Made by a program: the position numbers and the translations under genes. DNA of 64,000 nt from the NCBI GenBank assembly GCA_052379645.1, contig JBQSYU010000017.1; one strand, given 5' to 3'. Shown here in pieces: positions 18,435 to 27,627 of this stretch. This DNA comes from Arthrobacter_H sp030452125. Lineage in GTDB: Bacteria; Actinomycetota; Actinomycetes; Actinomycetales; Micrococcaceae. The stretch's first letter is position 1. Each line of letters starts with the position of its first letter. The notes below the pieces were generated by a model. That model was not told where the DNA came from. It did no database searches and was given only the letters and a program-made list of their open reading frames with translations.

Positions 18435-19526
18435 CTATACGAGGCGGGTGAGCCAGCCGTGGGTATCCTCGATGGTTCCGGTCTGGATGCCGAGCAACTG
18501 CTCGCGGATGGCCATGGCCACCGAGTCCTTGCCGGGTGCGGGCGTCACGATGGTCTCGTCAGTGGTCTTCAATTCCCCGATGGGGGTGATGACCGCTGCT
18601 GTGCCGCAGGCAAAGACCTCGGTCAGGGAACCGTCTGCTGCCGCCATCCGCCATTCGTCGATAGTGATCTTGCGTTCCTGAACTGTGAGCCCACGTTCGC
18701 GGGCCAACTCCATCACGGAGGACCGGGTCACCCCGTGCAAGATGTTGCCGTTCAGTTCAGGGGTAACCAGCGTGCCATCGGCGAAGACGAAGAAGACATT
18801 CATCCCACCCAGCTCATCGACGGCGAAGTCGTTCGTCGGATCGAGGAAGAGGACCTGCTTGCAATCGTTGGCCTCTGCTTCGAGCTGGGCCGCCAAGGAA
18901 GCTGCGTAGTTCCCACCACATTTCGCCTCGCCCGTGCCGCCGTGACCGGCCCGGGCGTACTGGGTGGACAGCCAGATGGAGACCGGCTTCAATTCGCCGC
19001 CGAAGTAGTTTCCTGCGGGTGAAGCGATGACGCGGTAGGAGACCTCGTGGGAGGGACGCACCCCCAAGAAGGCTTCCGTGGCGATCATGAACGGGCGCAG
19101 GTACAGGGCTTCGCCGTCACCTGAAGGCACCCAATCAACATCGACGGATACCAAGCGCTTCAGCGAATCAATGAACACATCGGTCGGAAGTTCTGGCAGG
19201 GCCAGCCGGCGGGCTGAGATGTTGAAGCGCGCCGCGTTGGCTTCCGGCCGGAAGGTCCAGACGCTTCCGTCGGCGTGACGGTAGGCCTTCAGCCCCTCAA
19301 AGATTTCTTGTCCGTAATGCAGGACCGATGCCGCCGGGTCCATCATGATCGGGCCATACGGTTCGATCCGGGCATCGTGCCAGACCCCCTTGCCGGAGGC
19401 ATCCTGGGTCCAGTCGACGATGGCGGTGTGGTCGGTGAAGTAATCGCCAAATCCGGGATCTGCCAGAATCTTGGCGCGTTCTTCGGCGCTCTTAGGGGTG
19501 GTGGAGAGCTGTTGTGAGAATTCCAT
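18435..19526 (-). CDS. ilvE: Branched-chain amino acid aminotransferase
   Basis: The 363-residue PLP enzyme catalyses the last step of Val/Leu/Ile synthesis. Conserved features are YGQEIFEGLKAYRH, LYLRPFMIAT, KCGGNYAASLAAQLEA (with the PLP-binding Lys in the second half of the fold family), DELGGMNVFFV and EVFACGTAAVITPIG. The frame is open to 19571, but MEFSQQLSTTP at 19526 is the natural start. It follows leuB in the same direction, so the two branched-chain biosynthesis genes are neighbours. Confidence 0.95.
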   Translation of the reverse strand: MEFSQQLSTTPKSAEERAKILADPGFGDYFTDHTAIVDWTQDASGKGVWHDARIEPYGPIMMDPAASVLHYGQEIFEGLKAYRHADGSVWTFRPEANAARFNISARRLALPELPTDVFIDSLKRLVSVDVDWVPSGDGEALYLRPFMIATEAFLGVRPSHEVSYRVIASPAGNYFGGELKPVSIWLSTQYARAGHGGTGEAKCGGNYAASLAAQLEAEANDCKQVLFLDPTNDFAVDELGGMNVFFVFADGTLVTPELNGNILHGVTRSSVMELARERGLTVQERKITIDEWRMAAADGSLTEVFACGTAAVITPIGELKTTDETIVTPAPGKDSVAMAIREQLLGIQTGTIEDTHGWLTRLV

Positions 19527-19595
19527 GGTGCCTACGCACTTCCTCTGCAAAGTTTTCGTGCCGTCCCTCACACGGGACGTTGTTCCGGCACCAGC

Positions 19596-20654
19596 TTATG
19601 ACAGCTCCAGCGTGATCGCGTCGCCGACTTCCGCAGTTGATCTCGGATCGGTAAGTTCCGCCCGTGAGTCGAGGTCCTTTTCAACGGCGGCTTCTACCTT
19701 GCGGGCAGCATCGGTCAGGCCCACATGTTCCAGCAGGAGCGCCGCGGAGAGGATCGCCGCGGTCGGGTCGGCGATCTGCTGTCCAGCGATATCCGGAGCC
19801 GAGCCGTGGACCGGTTCGAACATCGAAGGACCGGTACCGAGCATGTTGATGTTCCCCGAGGCAGCCAGCCCGATTCCGCCGGTCACGGCACCTGCGAGGT
19901 CGGTGAGAATGTCACCAAAGAGGTTGTCGGTGACGATGACGTCGAAGCGTGAAGGATTCGTGGTCATGAAGATCGTCGCCGCGTCGACGTGCATGTAGTC
20001 GTGAGTGACGTCAGGATATTCTGCGGCTACGGCTTCGACGGTCCTGCGCCACAGGTGCCCGGCGTAAACAAGGACATTGTGCTTATGGACCAGGGTGACA
20101 TGGCGGCGCTGACGTTCGCTGGCACGGCGGAAGGCTTCGCGGACGACGCGTTCGACGCCGTAGGCGGTGTTGACGGAGACCTCGGTGGCGATCTCGTGTT
20201 CGGTGCCAACTCGCAGGGCACCACCATTGCCGACGTAGGGGCCCTCGGTTCCCTCGCGTACAACAACGAAATCGATGTCCCCGGGATGTGCCAGCGGGCT
20301 AGGGACGCCCGGATACAGGCGCGACGGCCGCAGGTTGATGTAGTGGTCGAGGCTGAAGCGTAATTTGAGCAGCAGTTCGCGTTCGATCAGTCCTGAAGGA
20401 ATGCGGGTATCCCCCGGCGCCGCACCGACTGCTCCAAAAAGGATCACTTCGTGGGCGCGGAGGGATTCAAGGGTCTCATCGGTGAGGGTCTCGCCGGTTT
20501 CCAACCAGTGTTGGGCTCCCAGGCTGTAGTCGGTGATCCGCAGTGAACGGTCCCCGCCTTCGGTAGCTTTCTTCAGGACCTTGATGGCTTCGGCAATGAC
20601 CTCGGGGCCAATGCCGTCACCGGGGATGACGGCCACATCAATCGCGTTGCTCAT
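19596..20654 (-). CDS. leuB: 3-isopropylmalate dehydrogenase
   Basis: The 352-residue NAD-dependent decarboxylating dehydrogenase of leucine synthesis opens with VAVIPGDGIGPEVIAEA. The substrate-loop arginines follow the IDFVVVREGTEGPY segment, the metal-binding aspartates are in VIVTDNLFGDILTDLAG, and the NAD loop is FEPVHGSAPDIAGQ. Length and order are normal for the monofunctional actinobacterial enzyme. It is divergent from the histidine kinase gene; their shared 140-base promoter region holds a palindrome at 20745. Confidence 0.96.
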   Translation of the reverse strand: MSNAIDVAVIPGDGIGPEVIAEAIKVLKKATEGGDRSLRITDYSLGAQHWLETGETLTDETLESLRAHEVILFGAVGAAPGDTRIPSGLIERELLLKLRFSLDHYINLRPSRLYPGVPSPLAHPGDIDFVVVREGTEGPYVGNGGALRVGTEHEIATEVSVNTAYGVERVVREAFRRASERQRRHVTLVHKHNVLVYAGHLWRRTVEAVAAEYPDVTHDYMHVDAATIFMTTNPSRFDVIVTDNLFGDILTDLAGAVTGGIGLAASGNINMLGTGPSMFEPVHGSAPDIAGQQIADPTAAILSAALLLEHVGLTDAARKVEAAVEKDLDSRAELTDPRSTAEVGDAITLELS

Positions 20655-20744
20655 GTATCCAGATTATTGCGGTGTCCGCATCCCGGACAAACCGTCTCGT
20701 TATTTGATACGGGGATATGTGGCTGCTCTCGACCGAGCCCAGAC

Positions 20745-20758
20745 CATACCGAGGTATG
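20745..20758. promoter_or_regulatory. Palindrome in two-component promoter; same 17-mer as at 45321
   Basis: CATACC-GA-GGTATG lies 36 bases before the histidine kinase start. On the opposite strand it reads CGTCATACCTCGGTATG, and the same 17 bases occur in front of the ABC transporter at 45321-45337. The 6-base inverted arms are the size of a NarL/LuxR-type response-regulator dimer site. It is probably the autoregulatory operator of the neighbouring system. Confidence 0.7.
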
Positions 20759-20794
20759 ACGCGGGGCGGGGACGACCAAAAGTAGAGTAGATCC

Positions 20795-21988
20795 ATGACC
20801 CCGCACCGCACCCTGGATGTTTGGATCCGAAACCACCCGGGCAAAGTCGACGGGGCACTAGCCATCGGGCTGTGGTTGCTCCTCACCCTGTCGGTCTTCC
20901 TCTTGGGTGGTTTTTCCGGGCAGCACCGTGTCCTCGAGTTCATCGTCGGATCGCTGCAAGTCCTGCCGCTGATCTGGCGGCGCTCCCATCTGCTGTTGAG
21001 CAGCGCCGTCGTCGTGTTGGGTTGCCTGCTCCAGGTCATGCTGATTCCGTCATTCCTTCCTTCCCAGGTCACCGTGCCGATCGTGGTCTATACCTTGGCG
21101 AAGTATGGGAAACGTTGGACCTCCTACGCAGGACTCGGCGCCGGCATGCTCGGGGCCATATTGGCCACACTGCGCTATGGAAATCCGACCGGGCAGGCCA
21201 TCGGCCTCCACATGCTGCCGAGCCTCGTGGGTCTGGCGTTGATCGTGCTCGTGGCCTGGACCTTTGGAGACCTGGCCCGTACCCGCAGATTAGCCATGCA
21301 AGCCTTGTCCGACCGGGCCAGCCGGCTGGAAATCGAACGCCAACAGGAACGCGATCTTGCCGCCTCCGACGAACGCGGCCGGATTGCCCGGGAAATGCAT
21401 GACATCGTTGCCCATTCGCTTTCGGTCATCATCACCCAGGCCGACGGTGCCCGCTACGCCAGCGAACACGACCCCGAGGTTGCGCGCGAAACCCTGGGCA
21501 CCATTTCGGAAACCGGCCGAAAATCATTGCGCGAGATGCGCCGGCTGCTCGGTGTCCTGCGTGGCGACGAGCAAGCCTCCACTCGCCCGTTGCCCACGCT
21601 GGCCGATATCGACTGGCTCTTGGACGAAACACGGACCGCTGGATTGGAAGTGACCTCCACCCTCGCGGGGTCCCCGCGACGTGAGCTCCCACCCGGCGCG
21701 GAATTGACCGCCTACCGCGCCATCCAGGAAGCGCTGACCAACACCATCAAACACGCTGGCCCGGCCGCTTCCTCCGAGGTCCACCTGGAATGGACCTCCA
21801 CCGGTCTCGAAGTGGAAGTCACCGACGACGGACGTGGTGCAGCAGCCACCGAGGAGAACATCGGGGCCCGTCAAGGACTCATCGGCATGGCCGAGCGGGT
21901 CGCCCTCTACGATGGACGCATTGAGACCGGTCCACGGAGCACCGGTGGATTCTCCGCCCGCATCTTCATCCCCTACACCGAGGACTAA
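20795..21988 (+). CDS. NarL-type sensor histidine kinase
   Basis: The 397-residue sensor has about five or six membrane segments in the first ~165 residues with almost no extracellular domain, i.e. an intramembrane-sensing layout. A short coiled linker (RLEIERQQERDLAASDERG) is followed by the HisKA_3 box REMHDIVAHSLSVI with the phospho-accepting His. The ATP-binding domain comes last: the N box is around QEALTNTIKHA, the G1 box EVTDDGRGA, and GLIGMAERV follows. The response regulator begins directly after its stop. Kinases of this type usually answer cell-envelope damage. Confidence 0.93.
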   Translation: MTPHRTLDVWIRNHPGKVDGALAIGLWLLLTLSVFLLGGFSGQHRVLEFIVGSLQVLPLIWRRSHLLLSSAVVVLGCLLQVMLIPSFLPSQVTVPIVVYTLAKYGKRWTSYAGLGAGMLGAILATLRYGNPTGQAIGLHMLPSLVGLALIVLVAWTFGDLARTRRLAMQALSDRASRLEIERQQERDLAASDERGRIAREMHDIVAHSLSVIITQADGARYASEHDPEVARETLGTISETGRKSLREMRRLLGVLRGDEQASTRPLPTLADIDWLLDETRTAGLEVTSTLAGSPRRELPPGAELTAYRAIQEALTNTIKHAGPAASSEVHLEWTSTGLEVEVTDDGRGAAATEENIGARQGLIGMAERVALYDGRIETGPRSTGGFSARIFIPYTED

Positions 21989-22678
21989 GTGGACACCCAG
22001 CCCAGCACCCCGATCGCCGTCGCACTGGTCGACGACCAGCTCCTGGTCCGCAGCGGATTCCGCATGCTGATCAACTCGCAGCCCGACCTCGAGGTGGTTG
22101 CCGAGGCAGCCAACGGTCGGGAGGCCCTCGCCTCCCCCGCACTGGCCCGGGCCGACGTCGTCCTCATGGATGTGCGCATGCCCGAGATGGACGGGATTGA
22201 GACGACCGCCAAACTCCTGGCCCCTCGGCCGGGTACCGGACCGCGGATCATCGTGCTGACCACCTTCGACCTGGACGAGTACGCGCTGGCTGCCATCCAT
22301 GCCGGTGCCAGCGGATTCCTCCTCAAAGACGCCCCTCCTGAAGAGCTGCTCGAGGCCATCCGCACGGTGTACCGAGGGGATGCGGTGATCGCCCCATCGA
22401 CCACCCGGCGCCTCCTGGACCACGTCGCCCCGATGCTGCGCCAACCGGCAGCGACGACCTCGGGGCATGAGGCAGCCGTGGCTTCGCTGACGGCCCGTGA
22501 ACGTGAAGTCTTCGAACTCATCGCCTGGGGCAAAGCCAATCCGGAGATCGCCGCCGAACTGTTCCTCTCCGAAGCGACCGTGAAGACGCATGTGGGGCGC
22601 ATCTTATCCAAACTGCAGGCCCGTGACCGAGTCCAGGTAGTCGTCATCGCCTATGCCACCGGGGTCGTCACCCCGTAG
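21989..22678 (+). CDS. NarL/LuxR-family response regulator
   Basis: The 229-residue regulator has a receiver domain (VALVDDQLLVRSGFRML with the acidic pair, phospho-Asp in VVLMDVRMPEMDGI, conserved Lys in FLLKDAPPEEL). The C-terminal LuxR helix-turn-helix is LTAREREVFELIAWGKANPEIAAELF plus LSEATVKTHV. It starts with GTG immediately after the kinase stop, so translation is coupled. Its likely targets carry the CATACC-NN-GGTATG palindrome at 20745 and 45321 (inference). Confidence 0.94.
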   Translation: MDTQPSTPIAVALVDDQLLVRSGFRMLINSQPDLEVVAEAANGREALASPALARADVVLMDVRMPEMDGIETTAKLLAPRPGTGPRIIVLTTFDLDEYALAAIHAGASGFLLKDAPPEELLEAIRTVYRGDAVIAPSTTRRLLDHVAPMLRQPAATTSGHEAAVASLTAREREVFELIAWGKANPEIAAELFLSEATVKTHVGRILSKLQARDRVQVVVIAYATGVVTP

Positions 22679-22707
22679 ACCTCTCCAGGTGGCGGCTACG
22701 CCGCGGC

Positions 22708-24555
22708 CTACGGCTCAGGAGTCAGGCTGAGGTAGATCCTTGACAGTTCCACCACGGTCTCGTCACCAATGATTTTCAGGTCAGCAAGGACGCCGCGCGA
22801 GGTGTCGTAGTCTTCAGCATGCGCCAGCTCCAGCATGCGTGCCCCGGCCGCTTCCAAACGAGGGGCGCCGACCATGGCCGCCGAGACACGGATGCTGCCC
22901 GCCGCATCCCGGGCGGCATCGAAGGAGCCTGAAGCAACAGCTTCCTCCAAACCGGCCATCCGACGCGGCCACATGACGGCGAACCTGCGGACGAATTCGA
23001 GCGCTGCGGCGGAGTCGGGACCCAGATCCGAGGCCAGTTCCTCGATGGCTTCCTCGGCAACCAACGGCACGTGGGCAACTCTGAACAGGCCGGCCATCGT
23101 AGGGGTGTTCCCCTCGGCGTTCCGCGGCGTCTTCGCCCAGCCGGTCCGACCCATGGTCATTCTTGCCATCGCGCGAGGATAGTAGAGGTAGGTCGCATAA
23201 AGGTAGACGAGGGCGCCCAGCCCCACAAAGATCCCGCCGAATCCTGCTCCTCCTTCGGACCGGGTGCGCCGGCGATACAGCAGTCCCCAACTGGCATAGG
23301 GCAAGATGAGGAAAGCCAGCGCAGCGGCCGCTGGAAAGATCAGATCCGAGCCGACGAGGAATCCGAGTCGATCCTCACGGATGGCTAGCCACGTCAGCAC
23401 GGGCAGGGCCAACAGATTGAACATCATGATGAACGGCTGGGACATGAAGTAGTGGATTTCCGTCAGCCCCGACAGGCCGAGTGCCTTGGATCGGCGGAGC
23501 TCGGGCAGCTGCGAACCACATTCGAGGTTCCCCTGAGACCAACGGGTACGTTGGGTGAGGAGCCTGCGCAGATAGGGCAGTGCCTCTTGGGAAACATGGG
23601 CTTCGGGGACGTAGTGGTTGCGGTGCCCCAGTCCGATGATCCTCAAACCCAGCTCATAGTCCTCGGCCAGTTTATTCCCCCACGGGTCCCCGTGGGCCTC
23701 GCTGAGCTCGTCCAAGACCGATAGCCGGGTGAATTGGCCGTTTCCTCCCATGCCGACGGTGCCGGTCCGGACGCGCAGCATTTGCATGGCCGAGTTGGTG
23801 GTTCGGAACTCGAGGTCCTGCATCCGCACGAGATACCGGGCCAGCAGGTTGCCCAGCCGGCCCCGGTCGGGGCGCGGTCGACGATCGTCCCGGTTTTTCA
23901 TCCACACTTCGAGTTGAGCGGCGCCGACGGTTTGGTCGCCGAACGTTTGCGGTCCGGCCAGATGATCCAGGGCCCCGTCGGAGAGGTAGCCGTCCGCGTC
24001 GAGGATGCCGATGACGGTGGCTCCGCGACGTTGTGGGTCCTGGCCAATGAATGTGGACACGATGCCATAGGCGTAGTTCAGTGCCTTGCCCTTGCCGATG
24101 CGTGCCTCGGGCTTCACCCTGCTGATGAGGTGCACGTGGTCGTCCACGTCCCGAGCCCGGCGGACCACTACTGCCGTGGAGTCCTCGCTGGCATCATCGA
24201 TCACCCAGACGTGGGCGTTCGGGAAGGATGTGCGCGCGGAGGAAATGGTCGCTGCAATGACGGTTTCCTCGTCCCGGCAGGGAACCAGGAAGTGCCATTC
24301 GAGGGTGTGCGGATCACCTGCGGTGTTGGGTTTCCACCGCAGGTATCCCATGATCAACAGGGAAATGTACGTCAGGGCGCAGGCAGCAGTGAAGGTCACG
24401 ATCAACAAGAGCACGTCAACCAGGGCATGCTCACCGAAGACCGCGAAGAGACCGGATGCCGCGAACACCTGGAAGGCCGCAAAGCCGTAGACAAGGGCCA
24501 AGGCCAAGAGTGGAAACGTATCGGCAGGACGTCGCCACGCGACGTGACGTCCCAT
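22708..24555 (-). CDS. Processive GT2 glycosyltransferase fused to a degenerate HPt-like domain
   Basis: About 615 residues, starting at the ATG at 24555 behind a G-rich ribosome site. Two N-terminal membrane segments precede a cellulose/hyaluronan-synthase-type catalytic domain: WHFLVPCRDEE, VWVIDDASEDS, GILDADGYL, the acceptor-site LAEDYELGLRI and the processivity motif QRTRW. About four more membrane segments follow. The last ~115 residues look like a histidine phosphotransfer domain: helices ending AALEFVRRFAVMW, then DAARDAAGSIRVSAAMVGAP, which aligns with the classic 'AH-S-LKG-SAA-x-x-GA'. The phospho-accepting His is replaced by Gly (about residue 553). A stand-alone receiver is encoded divergently next door, suggesting post-translational control of polymer synthesis. 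Confidence 0.85.
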   Translation of the reverse strand: MGRHVAWRRPADTFPLLALALVYGFAAFQVFAASGLFAVFGEHALVDVLLLIVTFTAACALTYISLLIMGYLRWKPNTAGDPHTLEWHFLVPCRDEETVIAATISSARTSFPNAHVWVIDDASEDSTAVVVRRARDVDDHVHLISRVKPEARIGKGKALNYAYGIVSTFIGQDPQRRGATVIGILDADGYLSDGALDHLAGPQTFGDQTVGAAQLEVWMKNRDDRRPRPDRGRLGNLLARYLVRMQDLEFRTTNSAMQMLRVRTGTVGMGGNGQFTRLSVLDELSEAHGDPWGNKLAEDYELGLRIIGLGHRNHYVPEAHVSQEALPYLRRLLTQRTRWSQGNLECGSQLPELRRSKALGLSGLTEIHYFMSQPFIMMFNLLALPVLTWLAIREDRLGFLVGSDLIFPAAAALAFLILPYASWGLLYRRRTRSEGGAGFGGIFVGLGALVYLYATYLYYPRAMARMTMGRTGWAKTPRNAEGNTPTMAGLFRVAHVPLVAEEAIEELASDLGPDSAAALEFVRRFAVMWPRRMAGLEEAVASGSFDAARDAAGSIRVSAAMVGAPRLEAAGARMLELAHAEDYDTSRGVLADLKIIGDETVVELSRIYLSLTPEP

Positions 24556-24641
24556 ATGCCCCCTCCCCCCCCAATGCAGCGGCAGTGCACGCCTGGCGCT
24601 ACCAACGAGACAACCACATGATGATCGTGGATAATCTAAGT

Positions 24642-25013
24642 ATGCCTGAAAACACTGGTCAGACGGCAATAGTGGTCGAAGACGACGACGACATCCGCGG
24701 CCTTCTGCACATCGTCCTCGATCAAATGGGGTTCCACGTCATCGAGGTGGAAACCGGGGAAGACGCCGTGGAAGCCGTTCGAGCACATGAACCGGCCCTC
24801 GTCACCTTGGACATCGGCCTTCCTGGAGCGGACGGCATCGAGGTCCTGGGCTGGCTGCGCGAATTCCATACCGGCACCATCGTGATGGTCACAGCCCGCG
24901 GGCGTGATGCCGATACGGAGCAGGCTTTGGCCGCAGGTGCCGATGGCTACATCGTCAAGCCTTTCCGACCACGTTCTTTACGTGAGGATCTGCACCGGAT
25001 TCTGGACCGTTAG
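24642..25013 (+). CDS. Stand-alone CheY-like receiver protein
   Basis: The 123-residue single-domain receiver has TAIVVEDDDDIRGLL (acidic pocket), LVTLDIGLPGADGIEVL (phospho-Asp), VMVTARG (Thr switch) and IVKPFRPRSL (Lys). There is no output domain. The frame is open from 24456; ATGs at 24618 and 24642 are both possible, and 24642 gives a standard receiver N-terminus. It is divergent from the GT2-HPt gene with only ~86 bases between starts, so both are probably co-regulated and the products may bind each other. Confidence 0.88.
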   Translation: MPENTGQTAIVVEDDDDIRGLLHIVLDQMGFHVIEVETGEDAVEAVRAHEPALVTLDIGLPGADGIEVLGWLREFHTGTIVMVTARGRDADTEQALAAGADGYIVKPFRPRSLREDLHRILDR

Positions 25014-25026
25014 TTCACGGCAACAA

Positions 25027-25068
25027 CGAAGCGGGTACAGGTCAAATCTGTGACCTCCACCCGCTTCG
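25027..25068. terminator. Bidirectional hairpin between convergent genes
   Basis: CGAAGCGGGT pairs with ACCCGCTTCG, and inside it AGGTCA pairs with TGACCT around a six-base loop. The structure sits between the receiver gene (ends 25013) and wecB (ends 25110), which converge. No long T-run follows on either strand. Confidence 0.65.
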
Positions 25069-25109
25069 TGTCCCGACTGCTGGAAACCGAAACCGGCCGT
25101 CGGGATGGA

Positions 25110-26273
25110 CTAATCCAAGAGCACCAAAGGTTCGCCATCAAAGTCCGGCATCCGGACCCCCACCCCCAGCAACTCTGCAAGCGCAGCAACCGTCCGGGCG
25201 GCTGCTTGTCCATCACCATAGGGGTTCACAGCGTTGGCCATTTCTTCGTAGGCCGCACGGTCGTTCAACAACGTGCTGACCTCGTCGACGATGCGCTGCT
25301 CGGCAGTTCCGATGAGTTTGACGGTGCCGGCCACGACGGCCTCGGGACGTTCGGTGTTTTCACGCATCACCAGCACGGGCTTCCCGAGTCCTGGAGCTTC
25401 CTCTTGGACACCACCGGAGTCGGTCAGCACGACCTCGGCGGCTGCCAACATGCGCGTGAATTCACCGTAGGCCAACGGCTCGGTGACCGTGACATTGGAC
25501 TTGTCGGCGATGGCCGGAAGTAGTGCCTCACGAACGACGGGGTTCCGGTGGGCGGGCAAGACGAAGTGCACGTCCGGCTCGGAGTCGGCCAACCGGGCCA
25601 AGGCCCGTCCAATGCCGAGCATGGCCTCGCCCTGATTTTCCCGACGATGGCTAGTGACCAGTACCAGTCGTTTTCCCGCTCCGACGAGGTGTTCCAGTTC
25701 CGGGTCGGTGAACGGCACTTGGCGTTCAACCACTTCGAAAAGGGCATCGATCACCGTATTGCCGGTGACAGCAATGGTGGTGGGATCGACGTTCTCCCGA
25801 AGGAGGTTATCCCGGCTCGTGCCTGTGGGCGCCAGGTGCAGGCTGGTGACTTGCGAAGTGACCTTACGGTTGGCCTCCTCGGGGAACGGAGAGGAGATGT
25901 CGAAACTGCGCAGCCCGGCTTCAACATGGATCACCGGGATCCCGAGGTTGAAAGCGGCCAGGGCACCCGCGGTAACGGTGGTCGTGTCGCCCTGCACGAT
26001 GACGGCGTCCGGTTTTTCATTGGCCAGAATGGCATCCAAACCTGTAATGGTTTTGGCCAGGACCCCGTTCAGCGTCTGGCGCGGCAGGATGATATTCAGA
26101 TCGTGCCGCGGCGTGATGCCGAAGAGTTCGTTGACCTGGTCCAGCATTTCCCGGTGCTGTCCCGTCACGGTGACGATGCACTCGAACTGGCTCGAGGCCT
26201 CCAAGGCCTTGACGATCGGAGCCATTTTGATGGCCTCAGGGCGGGTGCCGTAGATCGGCATGATTTTGAGCAC
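25110..26273 (-). CDS. wecB: UDP-N-acetylglucosamine 2-epimerase (non-hydrolysing)
   Basis: Converts UDP-GlcNAc to UDP-ManNAc. The start is the GTG at 26273 (VLKIMPIYGTRPEAIKMAP), which has GGAAGG seven bases upstream; the ATG at 26300 lacks one. Conserved parts are VQGDTTTVTAGALAAF, IPVIHVEAGLRS, FPEEANRKVTSQV, LVTSHRREN, and near the end LTDSGGVQEEAPGLGKPVLV followed by MRENTERPEAV. At 387 residues it is standard. It follows wecC by 43 bases, so the pair makes UDP-ManNAc and then UDP-ManNAcA for the wall polymer. Confidence 0.95.
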   Translation of the reverse strand: MLKIMPIYGTRPEAIKMAPIVKALEASSQFECIVTVTGQHREMLDQVNELFGITPRHDLNIILPRQTLNGVLAKTITGLDAILANEKPDAVIVQGDTTTVTAGALAAFNLGIPVIHVEAGLRSFDISSPFPEEANRKVTSQVTSLHLAPTGTSRDNLLRENVDPTTIAVTGNTVIDALFEVVERQVPFTDPELEHLVGAGKRLVLVTSHRRENQGEAMLGIGRALARLADSEPDVHFVLPAHRNPVVREALLPAIADKSNVTVTEPLAYGEFTRMLAAAEVVLTDSGGVQEEAPGLGKPVLVMRENTERPEAVVAGTVKLIGTAEQRIVDEVSTLLNDRAAYEEMANAVNPYGDGQAAARTVAALAELLGVGVRMPDFDGEPLVLLD

Positions 26274-26316
26274 GTGACTACCTTCCAGTGAAGTATTCAT
26301 GGTCGTTCGCAGGTAA

Positions 26317-27627
26317 CTAGCGCGACACGAGTGCGTGGGCGAGGTCATCGGGCATTCCGGGGATTGCTTCAACCGTTCCCGCTTGCCCGCCCGGACGGTC
26401 CCAAATGCCGCGAGTGTCAATCACGTGCTTACCGGCTAGCGCCACGGCAGGAACCGCCTTGAACTGATCGTGGTCAACCAACAAAAGCACGACGTCAGCT
26501 TCTTCGAGGGCGGAGTCGATGTCGGTCAATTCGATGTTGGAGTGCGCTTCAAGCGTCTTGGGTAGGGATTCGATATGCGGCTCGACAGCGAGGATGCGGT
26601 TGTCAGCGAACTCTCCGGCTACCCGGGACGCGATCCCGATCGCCGGGGACTCTCGCAAATCGTCGATATTCGCCTTGAACGCGAGTCCGAGGACGGCAAC
26701 AGTGGCGATGGGCCCCGCGCTCTTGAGCGCTTCCTCCACTTTGCCGACAACCCATCCTGGCTTGCTGTCATTCGACTCGCGAGCCTGGCGAATCAGTTTT
26801 GAATCCTCGGGAGCTGCAGCAACAATGAACCATGGGTCTACAGCGATACAGTGTCCGCCAACGCCGGGGCCCGGCTGCAGGATATTGACTCGCGGGTGGC
26901 GGTTGGCCAGTTCGATGAGTTCCCAGACGTTGATCCCGAGCTTGTCGGAGATCACCGAGAGCTCATTGGCGAAGGCGATGTTCACGTCACGGTAGGAGTT
27001 CTCCACCAGTTTCGCCATTTCAGCGGTCTTGGCATCGGTCAGGAGGATTTCTGCGTCGCAGAAGGTCGCGTAGAGGTCGCGAGCTGCTTCGGCTGCCTCA
27101 CGTGTCATGCCGCCAACGATGCGGTCATTGGTGACGAGCTCGACCATGACGCGACCTGGCAGTACGCGTTCGGGGCAGTGCGCAATCTTCAGAGTGTCGA
27201 GGCTGAGGTCGGGGCGGGCTGCCAGCAGGCGGTTGGCCATGTGTTCGGTGGCGCCAGGAGGGGATGTCGATTCGAGAATCACGAGCTCATCACCGTGCAG
27301 TTGCGGGGCGATCTTATCGGCCGCTGCCTCGATGTAAGACAGGTCTGCTGAATGATCTGCGTTGAACGGAGTAGGAACTGCGACGATGAAAGCGTCGGCG
27401 GCTGGGGTTTCGAAAGATGCGCTCAGGGTGCCTTGCGCTACCGCTCCGGCGACGAAGGCGCCGAGGTCGGGTTCCACGAATGGCACTTGTCCTGCATTGA
27501 CCGCATCAATGGTCCGCTGGCTGACATCCACGCCCTGCACGTTTAGCCCGTTGGCCGCCAGAATGGCCGCGGTGGGTAGTCCAATGTATCCAAGCCCTAC
27601 GACTACCACGTCTTTGATTTCCGTCAT
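26317..27627 (-). CDS. wecC: UDP-N-acetyl-D-mannosamine 6-dehydrogenase
   Basis: The 436-residue NAD-dependent enzyme oxidises UDP-ManNAc to UDP-ManNAcA. VVVGLGYIGLPTAAILA is the NAD loop, ILESTSPPGATE the conserved strand after it, and GPGVGGHCIAVDPWF carries the catalytic Cys. LGLAFKANIDDLRESPA is in the UDP-binding domain. The VDPWF ending of the Cys motif is typical of WecC rather than UDP-glucose dehydrogenase. GAGGGG lies just before the ATG. It is the paralogue of the enzyme at 8340-9617. Confidence 0.94.
   Translation of the reverse strand: MTEIKDVVVVGLGYIGLPTAAILAANGLNVQGVDVSQRTIDAVNAGQVPFVEPDLGAFVAGAVAQGTLSASFETPAADAFIVAVPTPFNADHSADLSYIEAAADKIAPQLHGDELVILESTSPPGATEHMANRLLAARPDLSLDTLKIAHCPERVLPGRVMVELVTNDRIVGGMTREAAEAARDLYATFCDAEILLTDAKTAEMAKLVENSYRDVNIAFANELSVISDKLGINVWELIELANRHPRVNILQPGPGVGGHCIAVDPWFIVAAAPEDSKLIRQARESNDSKPGWVVGKVEEALKSAGPIATVAVLGLAFKANIDDLRESPAIGIASRVAGEFADNRILAVEPHIESLPKTLEAHSNIELTDIDSALEEADVVLLLVDHDQFKAVPAVALAGKHVIDTRGIWDRPGGQAGTVEAIPGMPDDLAHALVSR

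Noticed and set aside
21524..22591. Minus-strand frame of ~355 codons over the kinase and regulator genes
   Set aside because: Antisense shadow of well-supported genes; composition is Gly/Arg-rich without motifs.
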